A stretch of DNA of 64,000 bases from NCBI RefSeq assembly GCF_014905175.1, contig NC_057792.1:14886963-14950962 (forward strand). Reading direction: 5' to 3'. Positions 1 through 9,477 of the stretch are shown one piece after another. Position numbers and translations under genes: made by a program. The notes beneath the pieces are model-generated. The model saw nothing but the letters and a program-made list of their open reading frames with translations. It was not told where the DNA came from and ran no database searches. Position 1 is the stretch's first letter. Each line of letters begins with the position of its first letter. The DNA comes from Aphidius gifuensis (lineage: Eukaryota; Arthropoda; Insecta; Hymenoptera; Braconidae).

Positions 1-189
1 AATTTTTTACAATTAAAAAATTGCCATTAATAGAAAAAAAATATATCATGACTGATTTATAGAGTAGTTTTGTGAATGTGACCTAAAAAAAATTCTCTCA
101 AAAACGCATGATAATCATATATATTTTTTATTTTTTTTTCATTTGGAGGATAGATCACAGATACGTCATCAAATAATAATATCAATGCC

Positions 190-330
190 TTAATCGGTTG
201 GTTCTTCTGAGTAATACAAACAGTAGCACTGACCCGAACAGACTTTGGCCTTGAAAAAACTTTGGGAGAGACAAGCGATTTGACCAGCACAGATCGACTC
301 TCTCAACCAACAATCAAAGCCGCTACACTT
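190..330 (-). CDS. Terminal exon of a possible cysteine-rich secreted peptide (partial)
   Basis: Read on the minus strand, a good acceptor (T-rich tract ending TATATATAG) is followed by a 46-codon open frame ending in TAA at 190-192. It contains seven cysteines spaced C-x4-C-x6-C-x5-C-x10-C-x3-C-x1-C and ends CSGQCYC plus a short acidic tail. Density and spacing look like a small disulfide-rich secreted peptide, with the CxC ending seen in many insect defence-type and signalling peptides, but I do not recognise the family. The frame is in phase only if the preceding exon ends on a codon boundary. I could not find a signal-peptide exon between 331 and 646, where minus-strand GT donors are almost absent, so the first exon is unidentified. 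A longer overlapping frame in another register is probably the shadow. It could also be chance. Confidence 0.4.
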   Translation of the reverse strand, partial: KCSGFDCWLRESICAGQIACLSQSFFKAKVCSGQCYCLYYSEEPTD

Positions 331-646
331 CTATATATAAAAAAATAATAATAAAAAACAACAGCAATTGGATATATTTTAAACAAATTTATATATAAAT
401 ATTAAACTTATTAACAAAAAATATTATAAGTGGTTGTGAAAAAAAAGTGTCGTTGATTTTATTTATCATGTTATTTAAGTTTTAATTAATTAAATGTGAT
501 AATATCAATTTAATTTATTTCTGTTTGGAATAAATATAAATAAATTATAATCTGTTGCTGGATAATAATATTAAAAATAAAAAAATTCATTTAGCCAAGT
601 CTTTGGATTTGAATATCGATATTAAAAATTAGAATAAAAATTAATA
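331..646. other. AT-rich spacer between the Cys-rich exon and ninjurin
   Basis: No coding frame stands out. The right part should hold the ninjurin promoter and 5' UTR; the left part is intron of the minus-strand peptide gene if that gene is real. Confidence 0.5.
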
Positions 647-1351
647 ATGAGTGGAAAAAAAGAAAATAGTGGTGAAGTTAATCCGGAGATGATGTCAATG
701 CAAATGAGACACCGGGAGTCATCAAGAACATCACCACTACTTGATATTGATAATAATTATCCAAAACCAACTTATGGAATTGAGATTGATGACCTGGAAT
801 CATCAGTTAATCATAATAAACATTATGAAGATGATCGTAGTACAGACAATGGTCTTATATCAAGATCATTGAGTCCACACTCACCACCTGGTGCTGTTTC
901 TCAAGTACAATTTGATGTTAATGTTTATCAACAAAAAAAAACCCTGGCTCAAGGCATGATGGATTTGGCATTAATATCAGCCAACGCAAACCAACTCAGA
1001 TATATTTTATCATCAAAAAAACATCCATTTTTCTTGGCATCACTTGTTATGATATCAATGAGCCTGTTGCTACAAATTGGTGTTGGTATTGGACTCATTT
1101 GGAACAGTCGTTATGATGTTAAGCAAGATGCTGATGTTCATCATGCTAATCGTGCTAATAATTGGACTGTTATTGGAATATTTCTTGTGACAATTCTCAA
1201 TGTTTTTATAACATCATTTGGTGTTTTTGACCAGAATGATGATGTTGATGTGATAAATCCTTATCTACAAATTAATACAGCTAATGATACTGAGATTTTT
1301 CAACGAATCATTAATGGAACTTATGATAATTCTACAATAACAAGTCAATAA
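647..1351 (+). CDS. Ninjurin family membrane protein
   Basis: A single-exon gene of 234 residues. The C-terminal half (about 91-195) is a ninjurin domain: the amphipathic stretch VYQQKKTLAQGMMDLALIS and the NQLRYIL segment are followed by two hydrophobic helices at about 127-152 and 172-195. Ninjurins are cell-surface proteins of adhesion and tissue stress; vertebrate NINJ1 oligomerises to rupture dying-cell membranes, and fly NijA is shed to signal detachment. The N-terminal 90 residues are a Ser/Asp/His-rich, presumably cytosolic leader longer than in vertebrate NINJ1 but common in insect paralogs. After the second helix there is an acidic tail with NDT, NGT and NST sequons. AATAAA signals follow at about 1475. 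Which insect paralog (NijA, B or C) it is cannot be decided by eye. Confidence 0.93.
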   Translation: MSGKKENSGEVNPEMMSMQMRHRESSRTSPLLDIDNNYPKPTYGIEIDDLESSVNHNKHYEDDRSTDNGLISRSLSPHSPPGAVSQVQFDVNVYQQKKTLAQGMMDLALISANANQLRYILSSKKHPFFLASLVMISMSLLLQIGVGIGLIWNSRYDVKQDADVHHANRANNWTVIGIFLVTILNVFITSFGVFDQNDDVDVINPYLQINTANDTEIFQRIINGTYDNSTITSQ

Positions 1352-1858
1352 TTTTGTAACAAAAAAAAATAATCTTTAAATTTTGCAATGTTTGTATAAA
1401 TATTTTTTTATTGTCCTACTTGCTTCTCTTTTTTTTTGTCAGTAGTATGTTTGTATTGAACACATATATCTTGAAATAAAATAAATATTTTTTTGAATTT
1501 TATGTCCATTTTATTTGTCTCTCTGCTGTCGGTAAATACAATTTTCTAAACTATATTTGTGTGTATTGGGAAGTTTCTAATGCGGCTGCGTATATTTATT
1601 TTTTATATTGCTGTCTCTGTTCTAAGCATTAGAAGACCCAAGTGCACACCTTATTTAATTTAGCTATAGTAAAAACACACTATAATATTATACTATACTA
1701 TACACTTAATTATCATAATAATAATCATCTAAATAGAGGGAGAGAAGGGAGAGAAGCAAAATGTCTAAAATTGCATTATAAAAAAGTGACATTAAGATTA
1801 ACATAGCCTCAAAATTAAATGGAGTTGTTTATTAATTTTTATGCAACAATTGTGAAAC
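1352..1858. other. Ninjurin 3' UTR and GTF2H5 promoter region
   Basis: It contains overlapping AATAAA motifs at about 1475-1485 for ninjurin, then AT-rich sequence and a purine-rich patch (about 1737-1760, GAGGGAGAGAAGGGAGAGAAG). No coding frame is recognisable. A TTTATT at about 1827, which reads AATAAA on the minus strand, could be a poly(A) signal for MND1. Confidence 0.5.
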
Positions 1859-3004
1859 ATGGTAAATGTTAGAAAAGGGATATTAGTTGAATGGTAAGTT
1901 TATGATAATAACAATAAAATAATTATACAAAAAAAATATAAAACCATTTGTTTCTACTGGACATAATCCAAGTCTTCAGGTATGCGAAATTGCTTGTTGA
2001 GTGTTTCTTCATTTATATCAAATTTATTTTTACACCAACTTTGTATTGCAAAAATATTATCTGTCCAAACATTTGCTGCTGCTTTATATTCCTAAAATAG
2101 TAATTATTAGGTAAAAAAATACATCCATCTAATTATTGAGAATTTAAAAAAAATAATAAAATTTAAATACCTCAGCACGTTTTGCTATTTTGGCTATGAC
2201 TTCTGGATCATTATCACTAAATTGCATCACCAATTGTTTTGTTTTATCTTCTTTTTGTTGTAAATTTTCCAATTCTTCTAAAAGCTTTCTTCTTTCTTCA
2301 GTGTCTTCTTTGCCAACCTGAAGATAAACAAATTATTTTTCCATTTTTTTTAATGTCAAATTATTTATTGTTATTGTTTATCTTACTTGATTTGTTTTTA
2401 TTTCAAACTGAAGTTTTTCCAGCTCTAGTTTTGATTCAATATTTGATGTATTCAATTCAGCACATTTTTGTTTTAATATTGTTATTTTTTCTCTGGATAA
2501 ACAAACAAAAATAATTAAATAATTAAATGAACAAAAAAAGATGAATTTAAAATAATAAAATAAAAATAATAACCCTGGAAAAGCCCAAAAATAATTAGCA
2601 GATCCAACTTTTTCTGTTTTGACAAAACCATCATCAACAAGAGCTTGAAGTACATCTTTGACTGATTGCAAAACAACTCCTTTTTCCTTTGAAGCAATAG
2701 TTTCAATTTCCTTGAGATTATAAAATTCTTGTGAATCATAGAATATTTCCAATATTCTAGCTCTCTTTTCATCAATGGTAACACGTTTTTTAGACATGAT
2801 TTATCAATGTATTTCAGCGATCCTGCTATGAAACAATTCCTTCTGTATCTGGATGACACTGAAAAGCTAGGAAGAAAATTCATACTTCAAGATCTTGACG
2901 AGACACATTTATTTATATCAGTTGATATACTGGAAGAATTAGAAGCTAAGGTTGATGAACTTATGGATCGTATGTCATTTCCATTGGCTGACAAAGGATT
3001 GTAA
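1859..3004 (+). CDS. GTF2H5: General transcription factor IIH subunit 5 (TTDA/Tfb5)
   Basis: Two coding exons, 1859-1893 and 2818-3004, encode 73 residues (human protein 71). Exon 1 reads MVNVRKGILVE plus two bases of a Cys codon and ends at a strong TG|GTAAGT donor. Exon 2 completes the Cys after TATTTCAG and continues DPAMKQFLLYLDDTEKLG, close to the family's CDPAMKQFLLYLDE signature. TTDA is the smallest core TFIIH subunit; it binds and stabilises p52 and supports the XPB translocase in nucleotide excision repair and transcription initiation. The 924-bp intron contains the whole of MND1 on the opposite strand. Only 35 bp separate this stop codon from the ATG of ZNHIT1, with no AATAAA between, so a shared transcript is possible. 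The exon 1 assignment rests on sequence match, phase and splice signals. Confidence 0.94.
1954..2797 (-). CDS. MND1: Meiotic nuclear division protein 1
   Basis: Four exons on the minus strand (2574-2797, 2387-2492, 2171-2317, 1954-2091) encode 204 residues, the usual Mnd1 length. The N terminus has MSKKRVTIDEKRARILEIF and a winged-helix region ending VGSANYFWAFPG. The middle is a coiled coil (KQKCAELNTSNIESKLELEK, then a charged helix). The C terminus carries WTDNIFAIQSWCKNKF and ends IPEDLDYVQ, as in other Mnd1 proteins. Mnd1 pairs with Hop2/PSMC3IP to stimulate Dmc1/Rad51 strand invasion in meiotic recombination. All four exons lie inside intron 1 of GTF2H5 in antisense. Its ATG is only 20 bp from the acceptor of GTF2H5 exon 2, so its 5' UTR must overlap that exon. 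A GTAAGA donor closes exon 2; all phases agree. Confidence 0.95.
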
Positions 3005-3039
3005 AGTTAACATATAATTTTAAATATCAAAGAGTTAAA

Positions 3040-3572
3040 ATGGCAGCAAGAGAGTCAGGGAGAATTAAAGATTCTTATCAAAAACGAGTACTTGATGATG
3101 CTGCAAGAAAAAGAAGACAAAAAAAAGCATTGGATGCATTGGAACTCGACAATTTTCATGATGATCCACATGCTGATCTTGGTAAGTGATTATTCTACTG
3201 TAATATTTTTTTATATAATTAAAAATTATTATTGTTTTTGTTCCAGTAATGAACAAAAAAGTACCAAAGTTTCAAGAATCTTTGGATGGTAGAGCTGGAC
3301 CAAGAAAAAAAAAAGCTCGTTCTGCTGATTATTACAAACAACGTTTTCGTAAAACATTTACTCAGCTTGTCGAAGAAGATTCTAATAATAATCCAAATCC
3401 ACCAAACTATTCATCAGCTCAAGCATCACCATCAAAATTTCCTGAACGACATTTTTGTGCTGTTTGTGGTTTTCCAAGTAATTATACCTGTATTCCATGT
3501 GGTGCTCGTTATTGTTGCACAAAATGTTTAGGCACTCATCTTGATACAAGGTGTCTCAAGTGGACCGCGTAA
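3040..3572 (+). CDS. ZNHIT1: Zinc finger HIT domain-containing protein 1
   Basis: Two exons (3040-3181 and 3247-3572) encode 155 residues, as in the human protein. The N terminus has QKRVLDDAARKRRQKKALDAL and NFHDDPHADL, a basic patch PRKKKARSADYYKQRFRKTF follows, and the C terminus is a HIT zinc finger (FCAVCGFPSNYTCIPCGARYC, then H and C ligands to RCLKWTA). ZNHIT1 is a subunit of the SRCAP/SWR1 remodeller that deposits H2A.Z, and corresponds to yeast Vps71/Swc6. The exon junction falls in a codon that gives Val after DL. The ATG is 35 bp after the GTF2H5 stop, and the short gap ends in an acceptor-like AAAG, so this gene may use its own promoter, a shared dicistronic mRNA or alternative splicing. 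AATAAA lies at 3626. Confidence 0.96.
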
Positions 3573-3923
3573 TTTATAGTTGATAATTTATGATTATAAC
3601 ATTAATAATAGTGTTTGTAAATTTAAATAAAAATAAAATTAAACGAGTGATTTAAAAATTATGTGATGTTTTTAACTTGAGAATAATAATGATGGTGATA
3701 AGTCACAGTAAATGAATCAAAACAAATGATATTATTAAGTACATAAAGTGACAACAAAGATCTTACCTTAATTAAAGTGTTGACTGATGTTGATGTTGCT
3801 GTTGTTTATATCAAATCAAACTATCATATATAATAATTTAAATATTAGTTATGACAATGTTGGGTTAGATTGTTTATAGTTCGGTATTTTTAATTGAAAT
3901 ATATCAAAGTGAAGTGTCAACTC

Positions 3924-3934
3924 TTGCGCCAAAA
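3924..3934. promoter_or_regulatory. E2F-like motif (distal copy)
   Basis: TTGCGCCAAAA, whose reverse complement TTTTGGCGCAA fits the E2F/DP consensus. An identical 11-mer lies at 5068, just upstream of the IPMK start. Function is inferred from sequence only. Confidence 0.3.
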
Positions 3935-5067
3935 CACATTTATGGAACACCTGTCGGCTGTACAGTACGGTACGATACAGTCAAGTCTAAAAGTATACCA
4001 CCAAACTACCAAAGTACACCAATGTTGTACTTTTTAGGGCTTTAGCGCGAACAAAAAATAGTTATAGCTTTTCCTTCAACAAATGAGTAAATTTTTAACA
4101 AACTAATATTATTTTTAAATATATAAAGATACGTGAATAGTGTCTTTACCTTTCTATTATAATTTATTTTTAAAAAAATTATTTACTTTATATAAAAATT
4201 TTACAGGAATGATCTGTTTCTCAAAGTGGCACTATTGGCTTATTGCAATCTGTCAAAAAAACGCAATAATAAATGATAATAAGTCGTTACAATAATAAAT
4301 AATAATAAAAGCTGTAAAAAAAATATTATTTACCTTGAAATTGTTGCATGGATGTACCAAATTACAAGAGAATTATTATCAGAAAACCTGGAGAATTACA
4401 TAGAGAATTTTATCGCTTTTATTGTTATTTGTTGTTTTTCATCTCCATTTTTTGTCGGTATTACAGATTTACAGAGCAAAATTGCAGAGCGAAAAAAAAG
4501 ATTTTTTTTACAATTTTTTAATAAACGTCATTTCATTTTCACGCATGCGTCTAAGAAAATGTACAAATAATTTTACGTATGTATATTTCCATTAACACTG
4601 TCACCGATAAGTGGACAGTATATTGTTAGTATTACAAAACATTTGATAACATTTGAAAGTTTTTTTTTTTGTTTTATCTTGTATACAACCCTCATTTTTA
4701 TGTAAAAATAGTCTGAAATTTTTTAATTCACACAACAAGTGTTTCGTTAAAGTATAACTTACAGTGCCATAGTAATTATCAATCTAAACATTAACTATTT
4801 AAAACAATTGTGTTTGTTATTTTATTTTATTAAATGATAATTAATCTCTTGAATTTATAATATCTAATGAATATATAAAATGACGTCATCTAGCCTTGTG
4901 AGTGTGTAGACAACATTTTTGGTTTCCCACGGGTTCTCAGTCTTTACTGTGATTAAACAAATAAAATTTATTTATAAATAATTTCGAATGATAACCTGAC
5001 TACTTGTGTTTTGAATATCCCGGTAAATTTGCCAACCGGAAGTTGCATATTTTTCTAATTTTGATAA

Positions 5068-5080
5068 TTGCGCCAAAAAA
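5068..5080. promoter_or_regulatory. E2F-like motif upstream of IPMK
   Basis: TTGCGCCAAAAAA about 54 bp before the IPMK ATG; the reverse complement TTTTTTGGCGCAA fits the E2F/DP consensus (TTTSSCGC). It may lie in the promoter or 5' UTR. Unproven. Confidence 0.35.
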
Positions 5081-5133
5081 CTTGAAAATAGTTTTTATTT
5101 AATTTTTTTATAAATAAAAATTTTAATAAGTAA

Positions 5134-6619
5134 ATGATGGAGAATAACTTTGAGAAAATGAAACTCAACGGAGAAGAAGTGAAAGAAGATGAAGGTCAAA
5201 TCATGATGAAGATTAAAGCATGCTTGCCTTGTGGAATGCACCTACTAAAAACTCAGGTTGCTGGACATCGAATGGACTTGAAAAAAAAGACCTTTGGTAT
5301 ATGAAAAAAAATAATAAACAAAAAGAAAACACTTGATAATTAAAATATTTTTATTTCAGGTATTATTTGTGAGTCTGAAGAAATTATATTAAAATCAGGA
5401 GATAAAAAACACTTGAGAGATCGTGAAATTGATTTTTATGAAAAAGTTAAAAATTCAGATGATCCTGTTTATAAATCATTGTCAAAACTTATACCTAAAT
5501 ATTGTGGAATAAGAGAACTATGTTTATTTAATGAAAGTAAGTTGTTAATTTTAAAATTAAATTGTATTTTTTATCTTTTTAAAAATTGTAATAATATTAA
5601 AATAAATATATTTTCTAGCTGTTCAATTTTTGGCCTTGGGTAACACGACATCAGGCATGTCAGAACCTTGTGTTATAGATATAAAAATTGGTAAACGTAC
5701 ATGGGATCCACTTGCTGGAGCAAATAAACGTGCATCAGAAGATAAAAAATATGCTGAATCAAAAAGTGCATATGGTTTTTCTATAACTGGTTTTCGAATG
5801 ATTGATGTTATGACTAAATGTCTCAAGGTATTCGACAAGAATGATGGAAAAAATTTAAACTCTGAAACTGTTGTTGAAGGTACACTTGAAGAAAAGCCAG
5901 TCTATTTTTAAAAAATTCATAAACAATTGAATAAAATATTTCTTATTAATTCTAATTTTTTTTTTACAGCATTAAAAACATTTTTAAACATAGCACCAGA
6001 TCGTCCACCATGTAGAAATTTATTGATAATGTTACTGACATCACTCTGGAAAATTCTTGCATTTTTTAGAACACAAAAATTACTAAGATTTTACTCGAGT
6101 TCAGTATTAATTGTTTATGATGCAAGTAGACTTCGACATGCACTTCGTACTAATCATCAAAATGAAATTGAAAAAAGATATGATTATTCAAACATACCAA
6201 CAAATTATCCATCATGGTCCAGCTCTGCAAACATGAAAGTTGATAAAAAACAATTAAAAAAAAGTTCAAGCTCTCATAATTTTAATGCACATGAAAAAGA
6301 TAACAGAATATTGACAAATAAATCAAAATGCCTGGAAATGAATGGACATGATAAAAAAGTTATACACACACTTTGTCGTACTCATTCGGTTGAAAATAAT
6401 TATGATTCTGAAATGATTAAAATGAAACAGGATTATACATATGTCCTGAGTGAATTGATGAAACCATCTAAACCATATCCAGACTGGGTCAGAGTAACTA
6501 TGATTGATTTTGCTCATGTTTATCCGGCAGAAGACAATTCTGTAGATAAAAATTATCTAGATGGTATTGAAAATTTAATAAAAATACTTGAAACATTTTT
6601 GGATAATTGTCAAAATTAA
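5134..6619 (+). CDS. Ipmk: Inositol polyphosphate multikinase
   Basis: Four exons (5134-5296, 5360-5536, 5619-5879, 5970-6619) encode 416 residues. The inositol polyphosphate kinase signature PxxxDxKxG is PCVIDIKIG at about 130-138. SSSVLIVYD, the S-S-L-L type motif, comes later, and the metal-binding IDF is in MIDFAHVYP at about 379. A poorly conserved Lys/Ser-rich insert (around KKQLKKSSSSHNF) separates the two halves. IPMK phosphorylates inositol tris- and tetrakisphosphates and PIP2, feeding InsP5/InsP6 and pyrophosphate synthesis, and acts largely in the nucleus. The start has two adjacent ATGs; the first is used here. The exon 3 end at 5879 was chosen for phase: reading past it gives a short tail and a stop. 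AATAAA follows at 6663. IP3K and IP6K are less likely because there is no calmodulin region and the N terminus is short. Confidence 0.92.
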
Positions 6620-9477
6620 TAAGGATTATATTAAAAATGAACTGATTATAATTTTATTATTGAATAAACATTTTTATTGCTAGAAATCAAGTATTTTTTT
6701 TTTTTTTTTTTTTGTTTTAATTATACAATAAATTGCCTTTAGTTTTAGTCTTAAATTTTTTTTTTTTTTTTATATAAATTACAGGTAAATAATAATTAAA
6801 TGATTAATTTAATGTTTGACTAAAGACATTTTTTATTATATATATATATATATTCTTTTTTTTTTTATTGACGGTGAATTATTTGCTAATTCAATTTAAC
6901 AACTTTATTTTGCATAATGTGCTAAATTTGCAGTTGATGTAAAATCAAAAAATCTTTATTTATGTTAAGTAGAAAAAAAAATTTAGCTATTTTTTCTATT
7001 TTTTAATTTTACATCAAGTGCATATTGGCGAGTTTAAAAAAAACCATTGTTTATTATTACAATTTTTTTTTAATTTATAGGGATGTATTCTTTCACTAAA
7101 ATTTCATCAAATTTCTTATGAAATATTTGACTATACATTGCATAGTTTCATGTATATATAGAAAATAATTATTTTTTGTTATTAATATGCTGATGTTATG
7201 GTGAACAATTTGCTTAGTAAAAATTATTTGCATACATGATAAACAATGCACAGTAAAATACTTGTAAGAGCGCTTTTTAGTGAAAGAAAATTCCCATAAT
7301 CACAGACGTCCGCCAAACGCAGTAGGCATAAACTAATAATACGTAAACTTTACGTGGCTATTTAAAAAAAATATTGTTTAAAATGAAAAAAAATAATAAA
7401 AACTTATTACAATGATAGCATATAAAGTAAGTCAGTTTGTTTAGTAATTGAGGATTAACAATATTGACGGTTATAAAATTTTTAATGAAAATAAAATTAT
7501 TTATCATTTGCTATATTTAAGTGCATCCAAAAACAATTCATTACTTGAAAGAGAAAATAATTTTACTTGTTCTATCTTTCTCGTGATGAAACATGTTTTT
7601 GGATTTTCTTTTTTTTCCTTTTCTCTCGCTAGTTTGTTTATTTGGCAGATAAAATTTTGTTTAAATAAAATTTTAAAAGCTATTGTTATAAGCTCAAAGT
7701 CTAGTCAATTTTTATTTTAGAAATTAATTTTTTTCTTGTATATATATGCTCAGGAAGACTCTACTTATTGCTCTGTATTGTTTCGAAAAAGCTAAAGAAA
7801 TATAAAATTTTTTTTTGCCTAATAAACAAACCAACGATTGAAATACAAAGTTTCTACAAAGTTTAATTCTGTTTTTTTTTTTTTTTTGATTTTTTCATGA
7901 TTATTTTTCAATAAAAATCGTATTAAAAAAAAAAAAAAAGTTCAACTAGTATTTAATGGCTGAACAATGCTTCATTGAACATGATCATTTAGTAAATTTT
8001 AAGTTTTTTTAAAATTGGAGTAAAGCTTAAACGCAAATTAAATTATAATAACATAACGCACTATGTTGTTTAAAAATAATTATTTATATTTTAAATAATT
8101 AGTAATTACATGATTTTAATTATTTATAGTTAAATAAAATAATATAAAATACGTTAAAGAAAAAAAAACAATATTTTTTTTTCTTTTTCAAATATAAATA
8201 CATCAGGCACACACAGAAAATTAAAAAAAAATCTATTTACAAAATCATTTATCCAGCATACAATTTAATTCAATAATAATATGGATAATAATAATAATAA
8301 TAATAGTTATTTAAATTACGTCGAAGTTTATTGTTCTTGCGAATAAAATTTTTGGATTTAAAAATTAAAAAAAAAACATTAAGAAGAGAGCAAAAAACAA
8401 GATAAAAAAGTGTCGAAAAAAAACGAAAATTGTTTGAAAAATTAAAGAAAACCGGATATAAATAGCAGAAAAATAATAATTAAATTTTTTTTCATTTTTA
8501 AATGATTATTGTTCGGTAGAAAAAAATATTTTTAATTCACATATCCACATGCAACAACACGCTTCGTGCCAGTCATTTAAATTACTTTTAAAAAATTGTA
8601 CGCTTTTGTTAAAACAGTTGCTTTTACGTCACACGTACCTGCGCGGATTTTCAAATAAAATTGACTGGTATTTAAAACCGATGCTGAATGTCATATTAAA
8701 TTGTAGAATAATTCCTCCAAGAAATAAAAATTAATTAAAAATTTTATCATTGACTCAAACGAAAAAAAAGAAAAAAAAAAATCACACGACGGACAATATT
8801 GTATTATCGAAAAAGGCACAAACGTTTTTTATATTATTATTATTATTTTAAACGTAATCTGCAGATTTACAGTATGTGAAAAAAAAAAAAAATAATAATA
8901 AAAGATTAATTCGGCTAATTAATCAAAAAGACACAGTGTTAGGCCAACGCGCCGGCACGCAGCACACAATCTAACAATTTTATTTTTTTTTTTCTAATTG
9001 AATATCATTAAATCATTATTTTCCATCTTTTATACGAGTTAACGATCAATAAAATAATTTTTAATTGATATTTTAACACAGCTATTAATAAACAAGAAAA
9101 TTTGATATTTAAATTTCTATCAATTTTAGAGCGTTAACGTGTTTCTTTATATTACTTTATAGAGAAAAAAAAAATAGCATGGCAGTTAATTAATTAGTTA
9201 TTTTTTTTTTCCTATAAATTATTGAGTTATTACTTGTTTTAATTGGCGAGGATCCATGTTGTCCTCAGACGTTAAGTTGCCAATATAAAAACGTAATTAT
9301 TTTGAAGATGGATAATTTACGATTTACTTTCATTTTTGTCTCACTGTCAGTCAATAATATCGCTCATGCGCGCAGATTGTTTTTTTTAATTCAAATTTTT
9401 TATCATTGTCCTTTTTTTTTTTTGTTTAAATTCTTCTACAATTATTTTGTCAATTGATTAGCATCAACTTTTGCTTA
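6620..9477. other. Intergenic spacer between convergent IPMK and glypican genes
   Basis: About 2.9 kb of very AT-rich sequence with long A and T homopolymers, a (TA)n run near 6840 and an (AAT)n run near 8285-8306. AATAAA at 6663-6668 probably ends IPMK; the right part should hold the long 3' UTR of the glypican. Open frames at 7448-7720 and 8549-8734 show no domain or codon pattern that I trust. Confidence 0.5.
6663..6668 (+). terminator. Poly(A) signal of IPMK
   Basis: AATAAA 44 bp after the IPMK stop codon, followed by T-rich sequence. Confidence 0.6.

Larger units (their letters stand above)
3573..5133. other. Spacer upstream of IPMK
   Basis: It starts with the ZNHIT1 3' UTR (AATAAA at 3626-3631) and then has no convincing coding sequence. 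It contains two copies of TTGCGCCAAAA (3924-3934 and 5068-5078), an ACGCATGCGT palindrome near 4543, and a locally GC-richer patch at about 3945-4050 that could be a promoter. A 72-codon open frame at 4352-4570 has no recognisable feature and is probably chance. Confidence 0.5.

Noticed and set aside
57..290. 77-codon minus-strand frame overlapping the Cys-rich exon
   Set aside because: It starts with GTG rather than ATG and is bounded by a nearby upstream stop; the other frame, with seven cysteines after an acceptor, is a better explanation.
2239..2514. Plus-strand frame overlapping MND1
   Set aside because: Antisense shadow with poly-Leu/Phe; MND1 exons account for the region.
7448..7720. 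90-codon frame between IPMK and the glypican
   Set aside because: Rich in Phe, Lys and Asn from AT-rich DNA, with no motif, splice context or neighbour support.
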